Positions 51,642-59,218 of a stretch of 64,000 nt of DNA are shown piece after piece. Each line of letters begins with the position of its first letter. The first letter of the stretch is position 1. The notes below the pieces were generated by a model. That model saw only the letters and a list, made by a program, of their open reading frames with translations, searched no databases and had not been told where the DNA came from. Position numbers and translations under genes: made by a program. Origin of the DNA: Rhodobacteraceae bacterium NBU2976 (GTDB lineage: Bacteria > Pseudomonadota > Alphaproteobacteria > Rhodobacterales > Rhodobacteraceae); contig JALPRQ010000002.1 of the NCBI GenBank assembly GCA_023630215.1, positions 186,001-250,000 of the forward strand, written 5' to 3'.

Positions 51642-53147
51642 ATGAAAACCACCGTTCGTCTGGACGCCCGTGATAACGTTATCACAGCCATTAAACCGCT
51701 GGAAGTTGGCGAAGTCGCCGACGGTATCTCGCCCAACCAAATGATCCCGCGTGGACATAAAATGGCGGTCGCGGCGATTTCCAAGGGCGATCCAGTCTAT
51801 AAATACGCGCAAGTGATCGGCTATGCGCACGAGGATATCGCGGCGGGGGATCACGTCCACACGCACAATCTTGACTTCCGCAATGTCGATCAAGCCTATG
51901 AATTTTCCACTGACCTGCGCCCTGTTGCCCCTGCGACCACGCAGGACACATTCATGGGCTACCGCCGATCTAACGGCAAAGTGGGGACACGCAATTTCAT
52001 TGCAGTTCTGACCTCGGTCAACTGTTCAGCGACCGCAGCCCGCATGATCGCAGCCCATTTCACGCCCGAGGTTATGTCGCACTATCCGAATGTTGACGGT
52101 GTTGTCGCCTTTTCACACGGCACTGGCTGCGCCATGGGGGGCGACGGGACTGGGTTTGAGGTCTTGCAGCGAACCCTTTGGGGGTATGCACGCAACCCAA
52201 ATGTCGGTGGCGTGGTCATGGCGGGGCTGGGCTGCGAGAGCATGCAAATCGATTGGCTACTAGAAGCGTACGGCATCGAGAATGGACCGTTATTCCAGAC
52301 CATGAATATTCAGGATGTCGGTGGCCTGCGTAAAACCGTCGAGCTGGGCATCAAAAAGGTCGAGGCAATGTTGCCTCTGGTTAACGACATCGAACGCACG
52401 GAATGCCCGGCCTCGGACCTGATGGTCGCGTTGCAATGCGGGGGGTCGGACGCGTGGTCCGGCATCACCGCGAACCCAGCGCTAGGCTATGCCTGCGACC
52501 TGCTGGTCGCACAAGGTGGAACCGGGGTGCTGGCCGAAACCCCCGAGATTTACGGCGCCGAGCACCTGTTAACGCGCCGCGCAGTCGATCAGGCGACCGG
52601 TGAGAAACTGATCGGTCTGATCCGCTGGTGGGAGGATTATACCGAGCGCAATCGCGGTTCGATGGACAACAATCCCTCGCCGGGGAACAAAAAAGGCGGG
52701 TTGACAACCATCTTGGAAAAATCGCTTGGCGCAGCGGCCAAGGGGGGCACCACACCGCTGATGGGTGTTTACAAATATGCGGAACCCGTGACCGCGAAAG
52801 GTTTTACCTTCATGGACAGTCCCGGCTACGACCCTGCGTCAGTGACCGGACAGATCGCGTCGGGCTGCAACCTTGTCTGCTTCACCACGGGGCGCGGATC
52901 GGCATTCGGGGCAAAACCCTCGCCATCGATCAAAATCGCCACCAACACCGAAATGTACACACGCCTGACCGAGGACATGGACATCAACGCCGGAACCATC
53001 ATCTCGGACGGCCGTACGATCGAGGAAGTCGGGCGTGAAATTTATGAAATGTTCCTGCGCGTGGCGTCGGGCCAAAAAACCAAGTCCGAGGCACAGGGGC
53101 TGGGTGATTACGAATTCGTCCCGTGGCAGATCGGGGCGGTGATGTGA
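51642..53147 (+). CDS. uxaA: UxaA-family altronate dehydratase
   Basis: A 501-residue dehydratase that converts D-altronate to 2-keto-3-deoxy-gluconate. The N-terminal SAF domain (residues 1-~95) has LDARDNVITAIKPLEVGE and GDHVHTHNLDF. The large C-terminal domain starts FMGYRRSNGKVGTRNFIAVLTSVNCSATAA and includes FSHGTGCAMGGDGTGFE and LQCGGSDAWSGITANPALG, whose Cys residues bind iron in the family. Full-length UxaA (both domains fused) is normal. GGACC lies before the ATG. Related galactarate/L-sugar-acid dehydratases share the fold, so the exact substrate is provisional. Confidence 0.88.
   Translation: MKTTVRLDARDNVITAIKPLEVGEVADGISPNQMIPRGHKMAVAAISKGDPVYKYAQVIGYAHEDIAAGDHVHTHNLDFRNVDQAYEFSTDLRPVAPATTQDTFMGYRRSNGKVGTRNFIAVLTSVNCSATAARMIAAHFTPEVMSHYPNVDGVVAFSHGTGCAMGGDGTGFEVLQRTLWGYARNPNVGGVVMAGLGCESMQIDWLLEAYGIENGPLFQTMNIQDVGGLRKTVELGIKKVEAMLPLVNDIERTECPASDLMVALQCGGSDAWSGITANPALGYACDLLVAQGGTGVLAETPEIYGAEHLLTRRAVDQATGEKLIGLIRWWEDYTERNRGSMDNNPSPGNKKGGLTTILEKSLGAAAKGGTTPLMGVYKYAEPVTAKGFTFMDSPGYDPASVTGQIASGCNLVCFTTGRGSAFGAKPSPSIKIATNTEMYTRLTEDMDINAGTIISDGRTIEEVGREIYEMFLRVASGQKTKSEAQGLGDYEFVPWQIGAVM
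51670..51685. promoter_or_regulatory. Perfect palindrome inside the start of uxaA
   Basis: GTGATAACGTTATCAC is a perfect 16-base palindrome with an AACGTT core, as in LacI/GalR-family operators. It lies 29 bases into the coding region and encodes part of the conserved RDNVIT segment. A regulatory role is possible, but the amino-acid constraint may explain much of it. Confidence 0.3.
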
Positions 53148-53155
53148 GGTTGGCA

Positions 53156-53731
53156 ATGCACAGTATTAAAGCCTATATCTTGTTCATAGTCCTTGTCGCC
53201 CTCTCGGTTTATCCACGCCTGGTGCATGCTTGCTCTGTAATGGTCGGAATGGACCTTCGTGACCTGCTTTATGCCGATGCAATTGTTGAAGGAAGAGTCA
53301 TTAACTATGAAATCATAGATGTAGGCGATGTCGGACCATTGCCCAACTACGCTGTGTTTACGTTTATTGTCGACGAAACCATCTATGGTGAATATCCGAA
53401 TGAAAATGGAAATTTTATCCGGTTTACATGGGATAACTCTACCTTTGGTGAGCCGGCGGATTGGGACCGGTCAGGTAGCATCGTAGTAGGATTGCGAAAC
53501 AGCACATCAGAAATCCCGCCCTTGCGAGGTCCAAGTGCGACAATACTTCGTGCTCCAGAGCAAAATGTAATGACCGTGTTGCAAGCACCCTGTTCCCTTC
53601 CGTTCATTTTCCGTGATGACGATATTATTCGCGCTGTGAAACAGATATTCGACGGCGAAGGAAACCAACAAGCTGAAATGGATGTCTTTGCTGAGTATTT
53701 TCTTATGAATGGCGGTAGTGGTCAGTACTAG
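53156..53731 (+). CDS. Exported hypothetical protein, AT-rich
   Basis: A 191-residue protein with an N-terminal signal sequence (about residues 1-25, MHSIKAYILFIVLVALSVYP then LVHA), followed by CSVMVGMDLRD. The mature part contains DAIVEGRVI and a strand-rich middle, ending in an acidic helix. I recognise no family. It is clearly more AT-rich than the flanking uxaA and AroE-like genes and interrupts the catabolic gene order, which suggests acquisition. The start at 53156 follows GAGGTTGG. Confidence 0.72.
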   Translation: MHSIKAYILFIVLVALSVYPRLVHACSVMVGMDLRDLLYADAIVEGRVINYEIIDVGDVGPLPNYAVFTFIVDETIYGEYPNENGNFIRFTWDNSTFGEPADWDRSGSIVVGLRNSTSEIPPLRGPSATILRAPEQNVMTVLQAPCSLPFIFRDDDIIRAVKQIFDGEGNQQAEMDVFAEYFLMNGGSGQY

Positions 53732-53743
53732 TTGGGGATAAAA

Positions 53744-54571
53744 GTGGAAAATAATATCGGGCAAATCAAAGCTGGCCTCATCGGTAAAAACATCTCCCGC
53801 TCGCGGTTTTCGGCGGCTGTCGGGGGGCTGTGTGCGGAGGCGGGGATTGGCTGGGATTTTACGATTTTTGACACCGCGAAAATGCCCGGTTTCGACTTCG
53901 ACCAGCATATCGACCGGATCAAGTCGGACGGTTTCACCGGGGTCACCGTCACCCACCCCTATAAGACCCGTGCCGACAGGCGCGCCACAATACGGCAGGG
54001 CTATCCGGCGCAGCTTGGCGCTTCCAACCTTCTGACATTCGGCACGGAAATCACGGCGTATAACACCGACTATCTGGGCATGCTCGCTGCTTGGCGCAAC
54101 GTATTCGGCGACGCCAAGCCAGGTCGTGTTGCCATCGCAGGGGCCGGAGGCGTCGCCCGCGCTATCATCGCCGCCCTGCGCGACCTTGGCGCAAGCCGCA
54201 TTGACCTGTGGGACACCAAACCCGGGGCTGCCGCAAAATTGATTGCGCAGCTAGACCCGGATGGTACGCTAATCCATGAAACCACCCCAACGACCGACGC
54301 TGACGGGCTGGTGAACGCCACCCCGCTTGGCATGCGCGAATATCCCGGCTCTGCCTTTCCCGCCGCCCAACTCGGCCCCCAAACATGGGTGTTCGATGCC
54401 GTCTACACCCCCATCGAAACGCAGTTCATGCAGGACGCGCAGGCGGCAGGGTTGAAACGCCTGTCCGGCTTTGACTTGTTCAAACACATGGCGGTCAACA
54501 GCTTCGCCGCCTATACCGGCCGGCCTGCGCCGGACGCCTCACAATTCAACCATTTCGCAAACGACCTGTAG
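53744..54571 (+). CDS. Shikimate/quinate dehydrogenase-like (AroE family) protein
   Basis: A 275-residue NAD(P)-dependent dehydrogenase of the AroE superfamily. The catalytic Lys is in GVTVTHPYKT (the usual form is T(I/V)PFK, so the His-Pro-Tyr variant is notable) and the Asp in YNTDYLGM. The cofactor fold has AGAGGVARAIIAAL. The C-terminus has GFDLFKHMAVNSFAAYTG. The differences from housekeeping AroE suggest a paralogue for another hydroxy acid. The start is GTG at 53744 with GGGGAT; a TTG at 53732 is possible. It sits with sugar-acid catabolic genes. Confidence 0.85.
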   Translation: MENNIGQIKAGLIGKNISRSRFSAAVGGLCAEAGIGWDFTIFDTAKMPGFDFDQHIDRIKSDGFTGVTVTHPYKTRADRRATIRQGYPAQLGASNLLTFGTEITAYNTDYLGMLAAWRNVFGDAKPGRVAIAGAGGVARAIIAALRDLGASRIDLWDTKPGAAAKLIAQLDPDGTLIHETTPTTDADGLVNATPLGMREYPGSAFPAAQLGPQTWVFDAVYTPIETQFMQDAQAAGLKRLSGFDLFKHMAVNSFAAYTGRPAPDASQFNHFANDL

Positions 54572-54581
54572 GAGGGACATC

Positions 54582-55469
54582 ATGAGCAAACCCAAAATCG
54601 GATTCATCGGACTTGGTCTTATGGGCGGCGCCATGGTGCAGCGTTTATTAGACCTAGGTTATGACATGACCGTCCTTGGCAACCGTGACCGCACCGAACT
54701 TGACAAAGCCATTGCCCGCGGCGCGACCGAGGCCGCAACAGCCAAAGACCTCGCGGCCGCATCCGACATTATCATCCTGTGTATGGGCACATCGGATCAT
54801 GTCGAAAGCCGGATCTATGGTGAAGACGGGGCGCTTGCAGGGTCCAAACCCGGCACGCTGATCATCGACACGGGAACCTCGCTGCCCGGATCAACGTTGA
54901 AGATCGGCGCGGATGCTGCCGCCAAAGGCGTGCACTACATGGACGCGCCGCTTGGCCGCACCCCAAGCCATGGACGCGAGGGGATGCTGAACATCATGGC
55001 CGCCGGGGCAGACGAAGATTTCGCCCGCGCCAAACCGATCCTCGACGACCTTGGCGAGAACGTCTTCCATGTTGGCCCGCTTGCCGCTGGCCACACACTG
55101 AAACTGATCAACAATTTTTATGCCATGACCACCGCGATGGCGATGGCCGAGGCGTTTGCCATGGCGGATCTTGCAGGCCTGAAACGTGAAACCCTGTTCG
55201 AGGTGATGTCCGCTGGCCCGCTCAAATCCGGCATGATGGAATTTATTAAAGCCCATGCGGTCGACAATGAAATCCAACTGGCCTTTTCGGTGTCGAACGC
55301 CCGCAAGGATGTCGGGTATTATGCCAAAATGGCTGACGATTTCGACGTGCCCAGCCTGATGTCCGGGGCGGCGAAAACTTCGCTCGGCATGGCGAAGGCG
55401 CAGGGGTTCGGTAACAAGATGGTCCCCGAGATGGTCGACTATTTCGCCAAGCTGTTCAGCAAAAGCTAA
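54582..55469 (+). CDS. 3-hydroxyisobutyrate dehydrogenase-family NAD(P) oxidoreductase
   Basis: A 295-residue beta-hydroxyacid dehydrogenase. The N-terminal Rossmann motif is IGFIGLGLMGGAMV, the substrate-binding segment DAPLGRTPSHGREGML is near residue 125, and the catalytic Lys is in LKLINNFYAMTTAMAMAEAF. Members act on tartronate semialdehyde, 3-hydroxyisobutyrate or glyoxylate-type substrates. The ATG follows GGAGGGAC. It ends by overlapping the convergent HxlR gene by four bases. Confidence 0.92.
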   Translation: MSKPKIGFIGLGLMGGAMVQRLLDLGYDMTVLGNRDRTELDKAIARGATEAATAKDLAAASDIIILCMGTSDHVESRIYGEDGALAGSKPGTLIIDTGTSLPGSTLKIGADAAAKGVHYMDAPLGRTPSHGREGMLNIMAAGADEDFARAKPILDDLGENVFHVGPLAAGHTLKLINNFYAMTTAMAMAEAFAMADLAGLKRETLFEVMSAGPLKSGMMEFIKAHAVDNEIQLAFSVSNARKDVGYYAKMADDFDVPSLMSGAAKTSLGMAKAQGFGNKMVPEMVDYFAKLFSKS

Positions 55470-55828
55470 AGCGCATCAAACTTGGCACGCGCGGCTTCGA
55501 TTCGGTCGATATTGTCGCGCGTCCACATCTCTAGCGCAGATACGGGCACCAGCATGTCGCGGCCCAGATCGGTCAGCTCATAGGTCACACTTGGCGGACG
55601 GGTTGGTTCCACGAAACGCGACACGATCCCGTCCCGTTCCAGATTGCGCAGGGTCGAGGTCAGCATCTTTTGCGATATTCCCCCAACAATCCGTTTCAGT
55701 TCACTGAACCGGTGCGGCCCTTCACCCAGATAGGTGACGATCAGCATCGACCATTTGTCGCCCACCCGCGACAGCATGTCCGAGATCACCCGGCAGTCAT
55801 TGGTTTCATGACGTAAAGCAGGTTTCAT
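55466..55828 (-). CDS. HxlR-family transcriptional regulator
   Basis: A 120-residue winged-helix protein. The family signature CRVISDMLSRVGDKWSMLIV is at the N-terminus, and the recognition region is HRFSELKRIVGGISQKMLTSTLRNLERDGIV. HxlR proteins often sense aldehydes, quinones or redox state and act on a divergent gene. Here the divergent gene encodes an FMN reductase-like protein 84 bases away. Confidence 0.92.
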   Translation of the reverse strand: MKPALRHETNDCRVISDMLSRVGDKWSMLIVTYLGEGPHRFSELKRIVGGISQKMLTSTLRNLERDGIVSRFVEPTRPPSVTYELTDLGRDMLVPVSALEMWTRDNIDRIEAARAKFDAL

Positions 55829-55912
55829 AAAAGTGCCTCCTTGCGAATCATGTCAAAGTATCACATGTCTCCCTAGTTACCAACAGAAACCTACTCCCAA
55901 TTGGAGACTATA

Positions 55913-56512
55913 ATGCTGAAGATTGCTGTTATCACTGGCTCGACGCGCGACTCGCGCTTCGCCATGAAACCAACGAAATGGATCACCGATCTCGCGAAAA
56001 CGCGGGAGGATATAGAGGTTGAACTGCTCGACCTTAAGGAATTCGACCTGCCGTTCTTTAACGAACCGGCATCAAATGCCTGGGTGCCGACCTCGGACCC
56101 AAAGGCCGTTGCCTGGCAGAAAAAACTCGCCGAATTTGACGGGTATATTTTTGTTACCGCGGAATATAATCGCTCGATCACGGGTGCATTGAAAAACGCG
56201 CTGGATCAGGCCTATGTCGAATGGAACCGCAAGCCGATGGGCATTGTGTCCTATGGGTCGGTGGGCGGCACACGCGCTGCCGAACATCTGCGCACCATCG
56301 CCGTCGAACTGCAAATGGTGCCCGTGCGCTCAACCGTTGCCATCGGTGGCGCTGCCTTTATGAAAGTGTCTCCACTAGGCGAGAATGGCGAAATGTCCGA
56401 GATCGAAGACGCGATCCTTGGCAGTGCCAAGTCTATGCTGGACGACCTGGTTTGGTGGGGCAACGCAACGAAAACCGCGCGTGTGGAAACGGCACAGTCC
56501 GAAGCTGCCTAA
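55913..56512 (+). CDS. NADPH-dependent FMN reductase-family protein
   Basis: A 199-residue flavodoxin-fold protein. The FMN-phosphate loop is ITGSTRDSRF and the flavin-side motif is AEYNRSITGALKNALDQAY, with SYGSVGGTRAAEHLR after it. Members reduce quinones, azo dyes or free FMN with NAD(P)H. GGAG precedes the ATG at 55913. It is divergent from HxlR, which probably represses it. The next gene is separated by a long hairpin. Confidence 0.9.
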   Translation: MLKIAVITGSTRDSRFAMKPTKWITDLAKTREDIEVELLDLKEFDLPFFNEPASNAWVPTSDPKAVAWQKKLAEFDGYIFVTAEYNRSITGALKNALDQAYVEWNRKPMGIVSYGSVGGTRAAEHLRTIAVELQMVPVRSTVAIGGAAFMKVSPLGENGEMSEIEDAILGSAKSMLDDLVWWGNATKTARVETAQSEAA

Positions 56513-56520
56513 ATCCGCTC

Positions 56521-56568
56521 GTGACTTCCCCTTTTTTCGCGGTATTGTCGCGAAAAAGGGGAGGTCAC
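56521..56568 (+). promoter_or_regulatory. Long hairpin burying the ribosome-binding site of the next gene
   Basis: The arms 56521-56541 and 56549-56568 are inverted repeats of about 20 bases with one G-U-compatible mismatch and one bulged T, around a seven-base loop. The Shine-Dalgarno GGGGAGG (56558-56564) of the SDR gene lies inside the right arm, and the ATG is two bases after its end. No T-tract follows, so it is not a normal terminator. It probably limits translation of the SDR gene unless opened. Confidence 0.7.
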
Positions 56569-56569
56569 C

Positions 56570-57289
56570 ATGCGCTTAAAAGGCAAGAAAATATTCGTCA
56601 CCGCAGCCGGTCAGGGGATCGGACGGGCATCCGTCGAAATGATGTTGGCCGAGGGCGCCGAGGTTCTGGCGACTGACATAAATGGCGAAGCACTGGAGAC
56701 CCTGAAATGCAAGACGCTGGTGTTGAATGCGACGGACAAGGATGCCGTCACCGCCGCCATTGCCGGTTTTCAGCCGGACGTTTTGTTCAACTGCGCGGGC
56801 TATGTGCATAACGGCCCGATACTCGATGCGACCGAAGACGAGCTCGACTTTGCCTATGAATTGAACGTCAAGGCGATGTTCCACACGATCCGCGCCGCGC
56901 TGCCAGGGATGCTGGAACGTGGGGCCGGGAATATTATCAATATGTCGTCTGTCGCAGGGTCCATCACCGGCGTCCCCAACCGTTTTGCCTATTCCACGAC
57001 CAAAGCTGCCGTGATTGGCCTGACCAAATCTGTCGCCAAGGATTATGTGGAACGGGGCATTCGCTGCAACTGTATCTGCCCCGGCACGGTCGAAAGCCCA
57101 TCGCTGCACGATCGCCTGCGCGCAACGGGCGATTTCGACAAAGCCCTCGCGGATTTCAAGGCGCGCCAACCCATGGGCCGCCTTGCGCAGCCCGACGAGA
57201 TCGCCGCGCTGGTGGTTTATCTTGCCTCGGACGAGAGCAGTTTTACAACAGGTCAGCCGCACATCATTGACGGCGGCTGGACGACCTAA
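56570..57289 (+). CDS. Short-chain dehydrogenase/reductase (2-keto-3-deoxy sugar-acid or hydroxybutyrate type)
   Basis: A 239-residue classical SDR. The NAD site is VTAAGQGIGRASVE with TDIN for NAD preference, the structural FNCAGYVHNGP motif is near residue 80, and the catalytic Ser-Tyr-Lys is in MSSVAGS and YSTTKAAV. CPGTVESPSLHDRL resembles the substrate loop of the DHRS6 / 2-keto-3-deoxy-L-fuconate dehydrogenase group. Its ribosome-binding site is inside a hairpin (56521-56568). It converges on the 2-hydroxyacid dehydrogenase gene with a four-base stop overlap. Confidence 0.9.
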   Translation: MRLKGKKIFVTAAGQGIGRASVEMMLAEGAEVLATDINGEALETLKCKTLVLNATDKDAVTAAIAGFQPDVLFNCAGYVHNGPILDATEDELDFAYELNVKAMFHTIRAALPGMLERGAGNIINMSSVAGSITGVPNRFAYSTTKAAVIGLTKSVAKDYVERGIRCNCICPGTVESPSLHDRLRATGDFDKALADFKARQPMGRLAQPDEIAALVVYLASDESSFTTGQPHIIDGGWTT

Positions 57290-58212
57290 ACCACCGGAGA
57301 GATCAACGGATCGCCAGCTTTGGCAGCCAGCAGGTTACGCACCACCAAATCCCCCATCGCCCAGCGGGTTTTGTGCGTCGCACTACCCTGATGTGGGGAC
57401 AAGACAACATTGTCCATGTTCCACAATTCTTCGGACATTTTCGGTTCCTCGGCAAATACATCCAGCGCCGCGCCGCCCAGCTCGCCGGATTTCAGCAGGC
57501 GGATCATGGCCGGTTCGTCGATCAGCGACCCACGCCCCACATTTACGATCGCCCCGTTCGGCCCCAGCGCCTTCATCACGCTTTCCGACACCAGTCCAGC
57601 GGTCGACGGATCGCCCGGAACCACGGCGATGATCCAGTCAACATCGCGCGCCATCGCTTCCAGATCCGCGTAATACGGATAGGGTTGGAACTTCTGCTCA
57701 CGCCGCCCGTGATACACAACCTGCATTTTGAACGCCTGACACCGGTTGGCAATTTCTTTGCCAATTCTGCCCAGCCCAATGATCCCGACCTTCGCCCCCG
57801 TCAGTTCTCCGGTCAGCGGATAGGCCCCGTCCAGCCATTTGCCGTCCTTGATATACTGATGCGCAGGGACAATTCGGCGACACAGTGTCAGCATCAGACC
57901 CACAGCCAATTCCGCCACCGCATCATTCAACACATCCGGCGTATTGGTCACGCGGATGTTGCGTTCCTTCGCCGCTTTCAAATCAATCGAATCCGTGCCC
58001 ACACCAAAGGACGAAATCACCTCCAGTGCTGGCAGCTTGTCCATCATCTCGGCGGTAAACCCGTGCCCTGTCGCGGCAAACCGCGTACCGGCATTCGCGG
58101 CGTAAAAGGCATCCTTGTCCCCTGCCTCCCAAAGGCGGTTGACGGTGAAGGCTTTTTCCAGCGCCTCGACCGTGCTTGCCAACATTGGCCCGTGCAGTAC
58201 CAAATCTTCCAT
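57286..58212 (-). CDS. D-isomer 2-hydroxyacid dehydrogenase (glyoxylate/hydroxypyruvate reductase type)
   Basis: A 308-residue NAD(P)-dependent dehydrogenase. The Rossmann motif is VGIIGLGRIGKEIA, the catalytic Arg is in VNVGRGSLIDE, the Glu in DVFAEEP and the His in LSPHQGSATH. The NADP-preference position YHGRREQ has Arg residues. The start at 58212 follows GGGAGGG; the frame is open 24 bases more. Members reduce glyoxylate, hydroxypyruvate or 2-keto sugar acids, which fits the surrounding gene set. Confidence 0.92.
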   Translation of the reverse strand: MEDLVLHGPMLASTVEALEKAFTVNRLWEAGDKDAFYAANAGTRFAATGHGFTAEMMDKLPALEVISSFGVGTDSIDLKAAKERNIRVTNTPDVLNDAVAELAVGLMLTLCRRIVPAHQYIKDGKWLDGAYPLTGELTGAKVGIIGLGRIGKEIANRCQAFKMQVVYHGRREQKFQPYPYYADLEAMARDVDWIIAVVPGDPSTAGLVSESVMKALGPNGAIVNVGRGSLIDEPAMIRLLKSGELGGAALDVFAEEPKMSEELWNMDNVVLSPHQGSATHKTRWAMGDLVVRNLLAAKAGDPLISPVV

Positions 58213-58313
58213 TGCTATCCCTCCCGTTTCGGGCAATCTTCGCCCTTCACCATTTGATGCAGGCGCGCTATACCGCGCCCGGATATTAACGTGAATACCG
58301 CAGCGGAGGAGGC

Positions 58314-59216
58314 ATGACCATGGGCAAACGGATTCTTTTTACAGGTGGATCAGGCAAGGCCGGGCGCTATGTAATTCCCTATCTGCTTAATCAAGGTCAC
58401 CGTGTGCTGAACGTGGACCTGACACCGCTCGATCATGCCGGTGTTGATAACCTGATCGCGGACATCACGGATAGCGGGCAGATGTTCAACGCACTAACCG
58501 CTTATGCGGGATTTGACGATCTGGAAACCGGCAAGGGTGCACCGAAATTTGACGCTGTTGTGCATTTCGCCGCCGTTCCGCGCATCCTGATCAATCCGGA
58601 TAACGAGACATTTCGCGTCAACACCATCGGCACCTATAATGTGATCGAGGCTGCGGTGAAGCTTGGCATCAAAAAGATCGTCATCGCGTCGTCCGAAACC
58701 ACTTATGGCATCTGTTTTTCCGACGGGCAGACCGACCCCCACTATCTGCCGCTGGACGAGGATTACGACATCGACCCGATGGACAGCTATGGCTGCTCTA
58801 AAAAGGTAAACGAAGTAACCGCCCGTTCGTTCGCCCGTCGCTCCGGCGCGGACATTTACGCGCTGCGGATCGGCAATGTGATCGAGCCGCATGAATACGA
58901 AACTCTGTTCCCCCGCTTCTTCGCCGCCCCCGAAACCCGCCGTCGCAATGCGTTCTGCTATATCGACGCGCGCGATCTGGGGCAGATCACTGACCTTTGC
59001 CTGCAAAAGGATGGTTTGGGCTTCCAGGTGTTCAACGCGGGCAACGATACGAACGGCATGAATATCCCAACGCAGGATCTGATCGACCGGTTCTTCCCCG
59101 GTGTGCCGGTCAAAGGTGAGCTTGGCGAGAATGAGGCTCTCTTCTCTAACCGCAAAATCCGCGAGGTGCTGGGCTTCAAAGAAAACCACGACTGGCAGAA
59201 CTACGTAAAAGGCTAA
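58314..59216 (+). CDS. NAD-dependent epimerase/dehydratase-family protein
   Basis: A 300-residue extended SDR. The N-terminal motif is FTGGSGKAGRYVIPYL, VVHFAAVPR is the structural segment, and the catalytic site is SSETTYG with YGCSKKVNE. The C-terminal substrate domain has FNAGNDTNGMN. The pattern is like uronate dehydrogenases and UDP-sugar epimerases, but neither is certain. GGAGGAGG lies before the first ATG; a second ATG six bases later is an alternative start. The MFS gene follows directly. Confidence 0.88.
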   Translation: MTMGKRILFTGGSGKAGRYVIPYLLNQGHRVLNVDLTPLDHAGVDNLIADITDSGQMFNALTAYAGFDDLETGKGAPKFDAVVHFAAVPRILINPDNETFRVNTIGTYNVIEAAVKLGIKKIVIASSETTYGICFSDGQTDPHYLPLDEDYDIDPMDSYGCSKKVNEVTARSFARRSGADIYALRIGNVIEPHEYETLFPRFFAAPETRRRNAFCYIDARDLGQITDLCLQKDGLGFQVFNAGNDTNGMNIPTQDLIDRFFPGVPVKGELGENEALFSNRKIREVLGFKENHDWQNYVKG

Positions 59217-59218
59217 CA

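Noticed and set aside
56521-56568. Intrinsic terminator for the FMN reductase gene
   Set aside because: There is no T-tract after the right arm on the plus strand or after the left arm on the minus strand; the six-T run is inside the stem.
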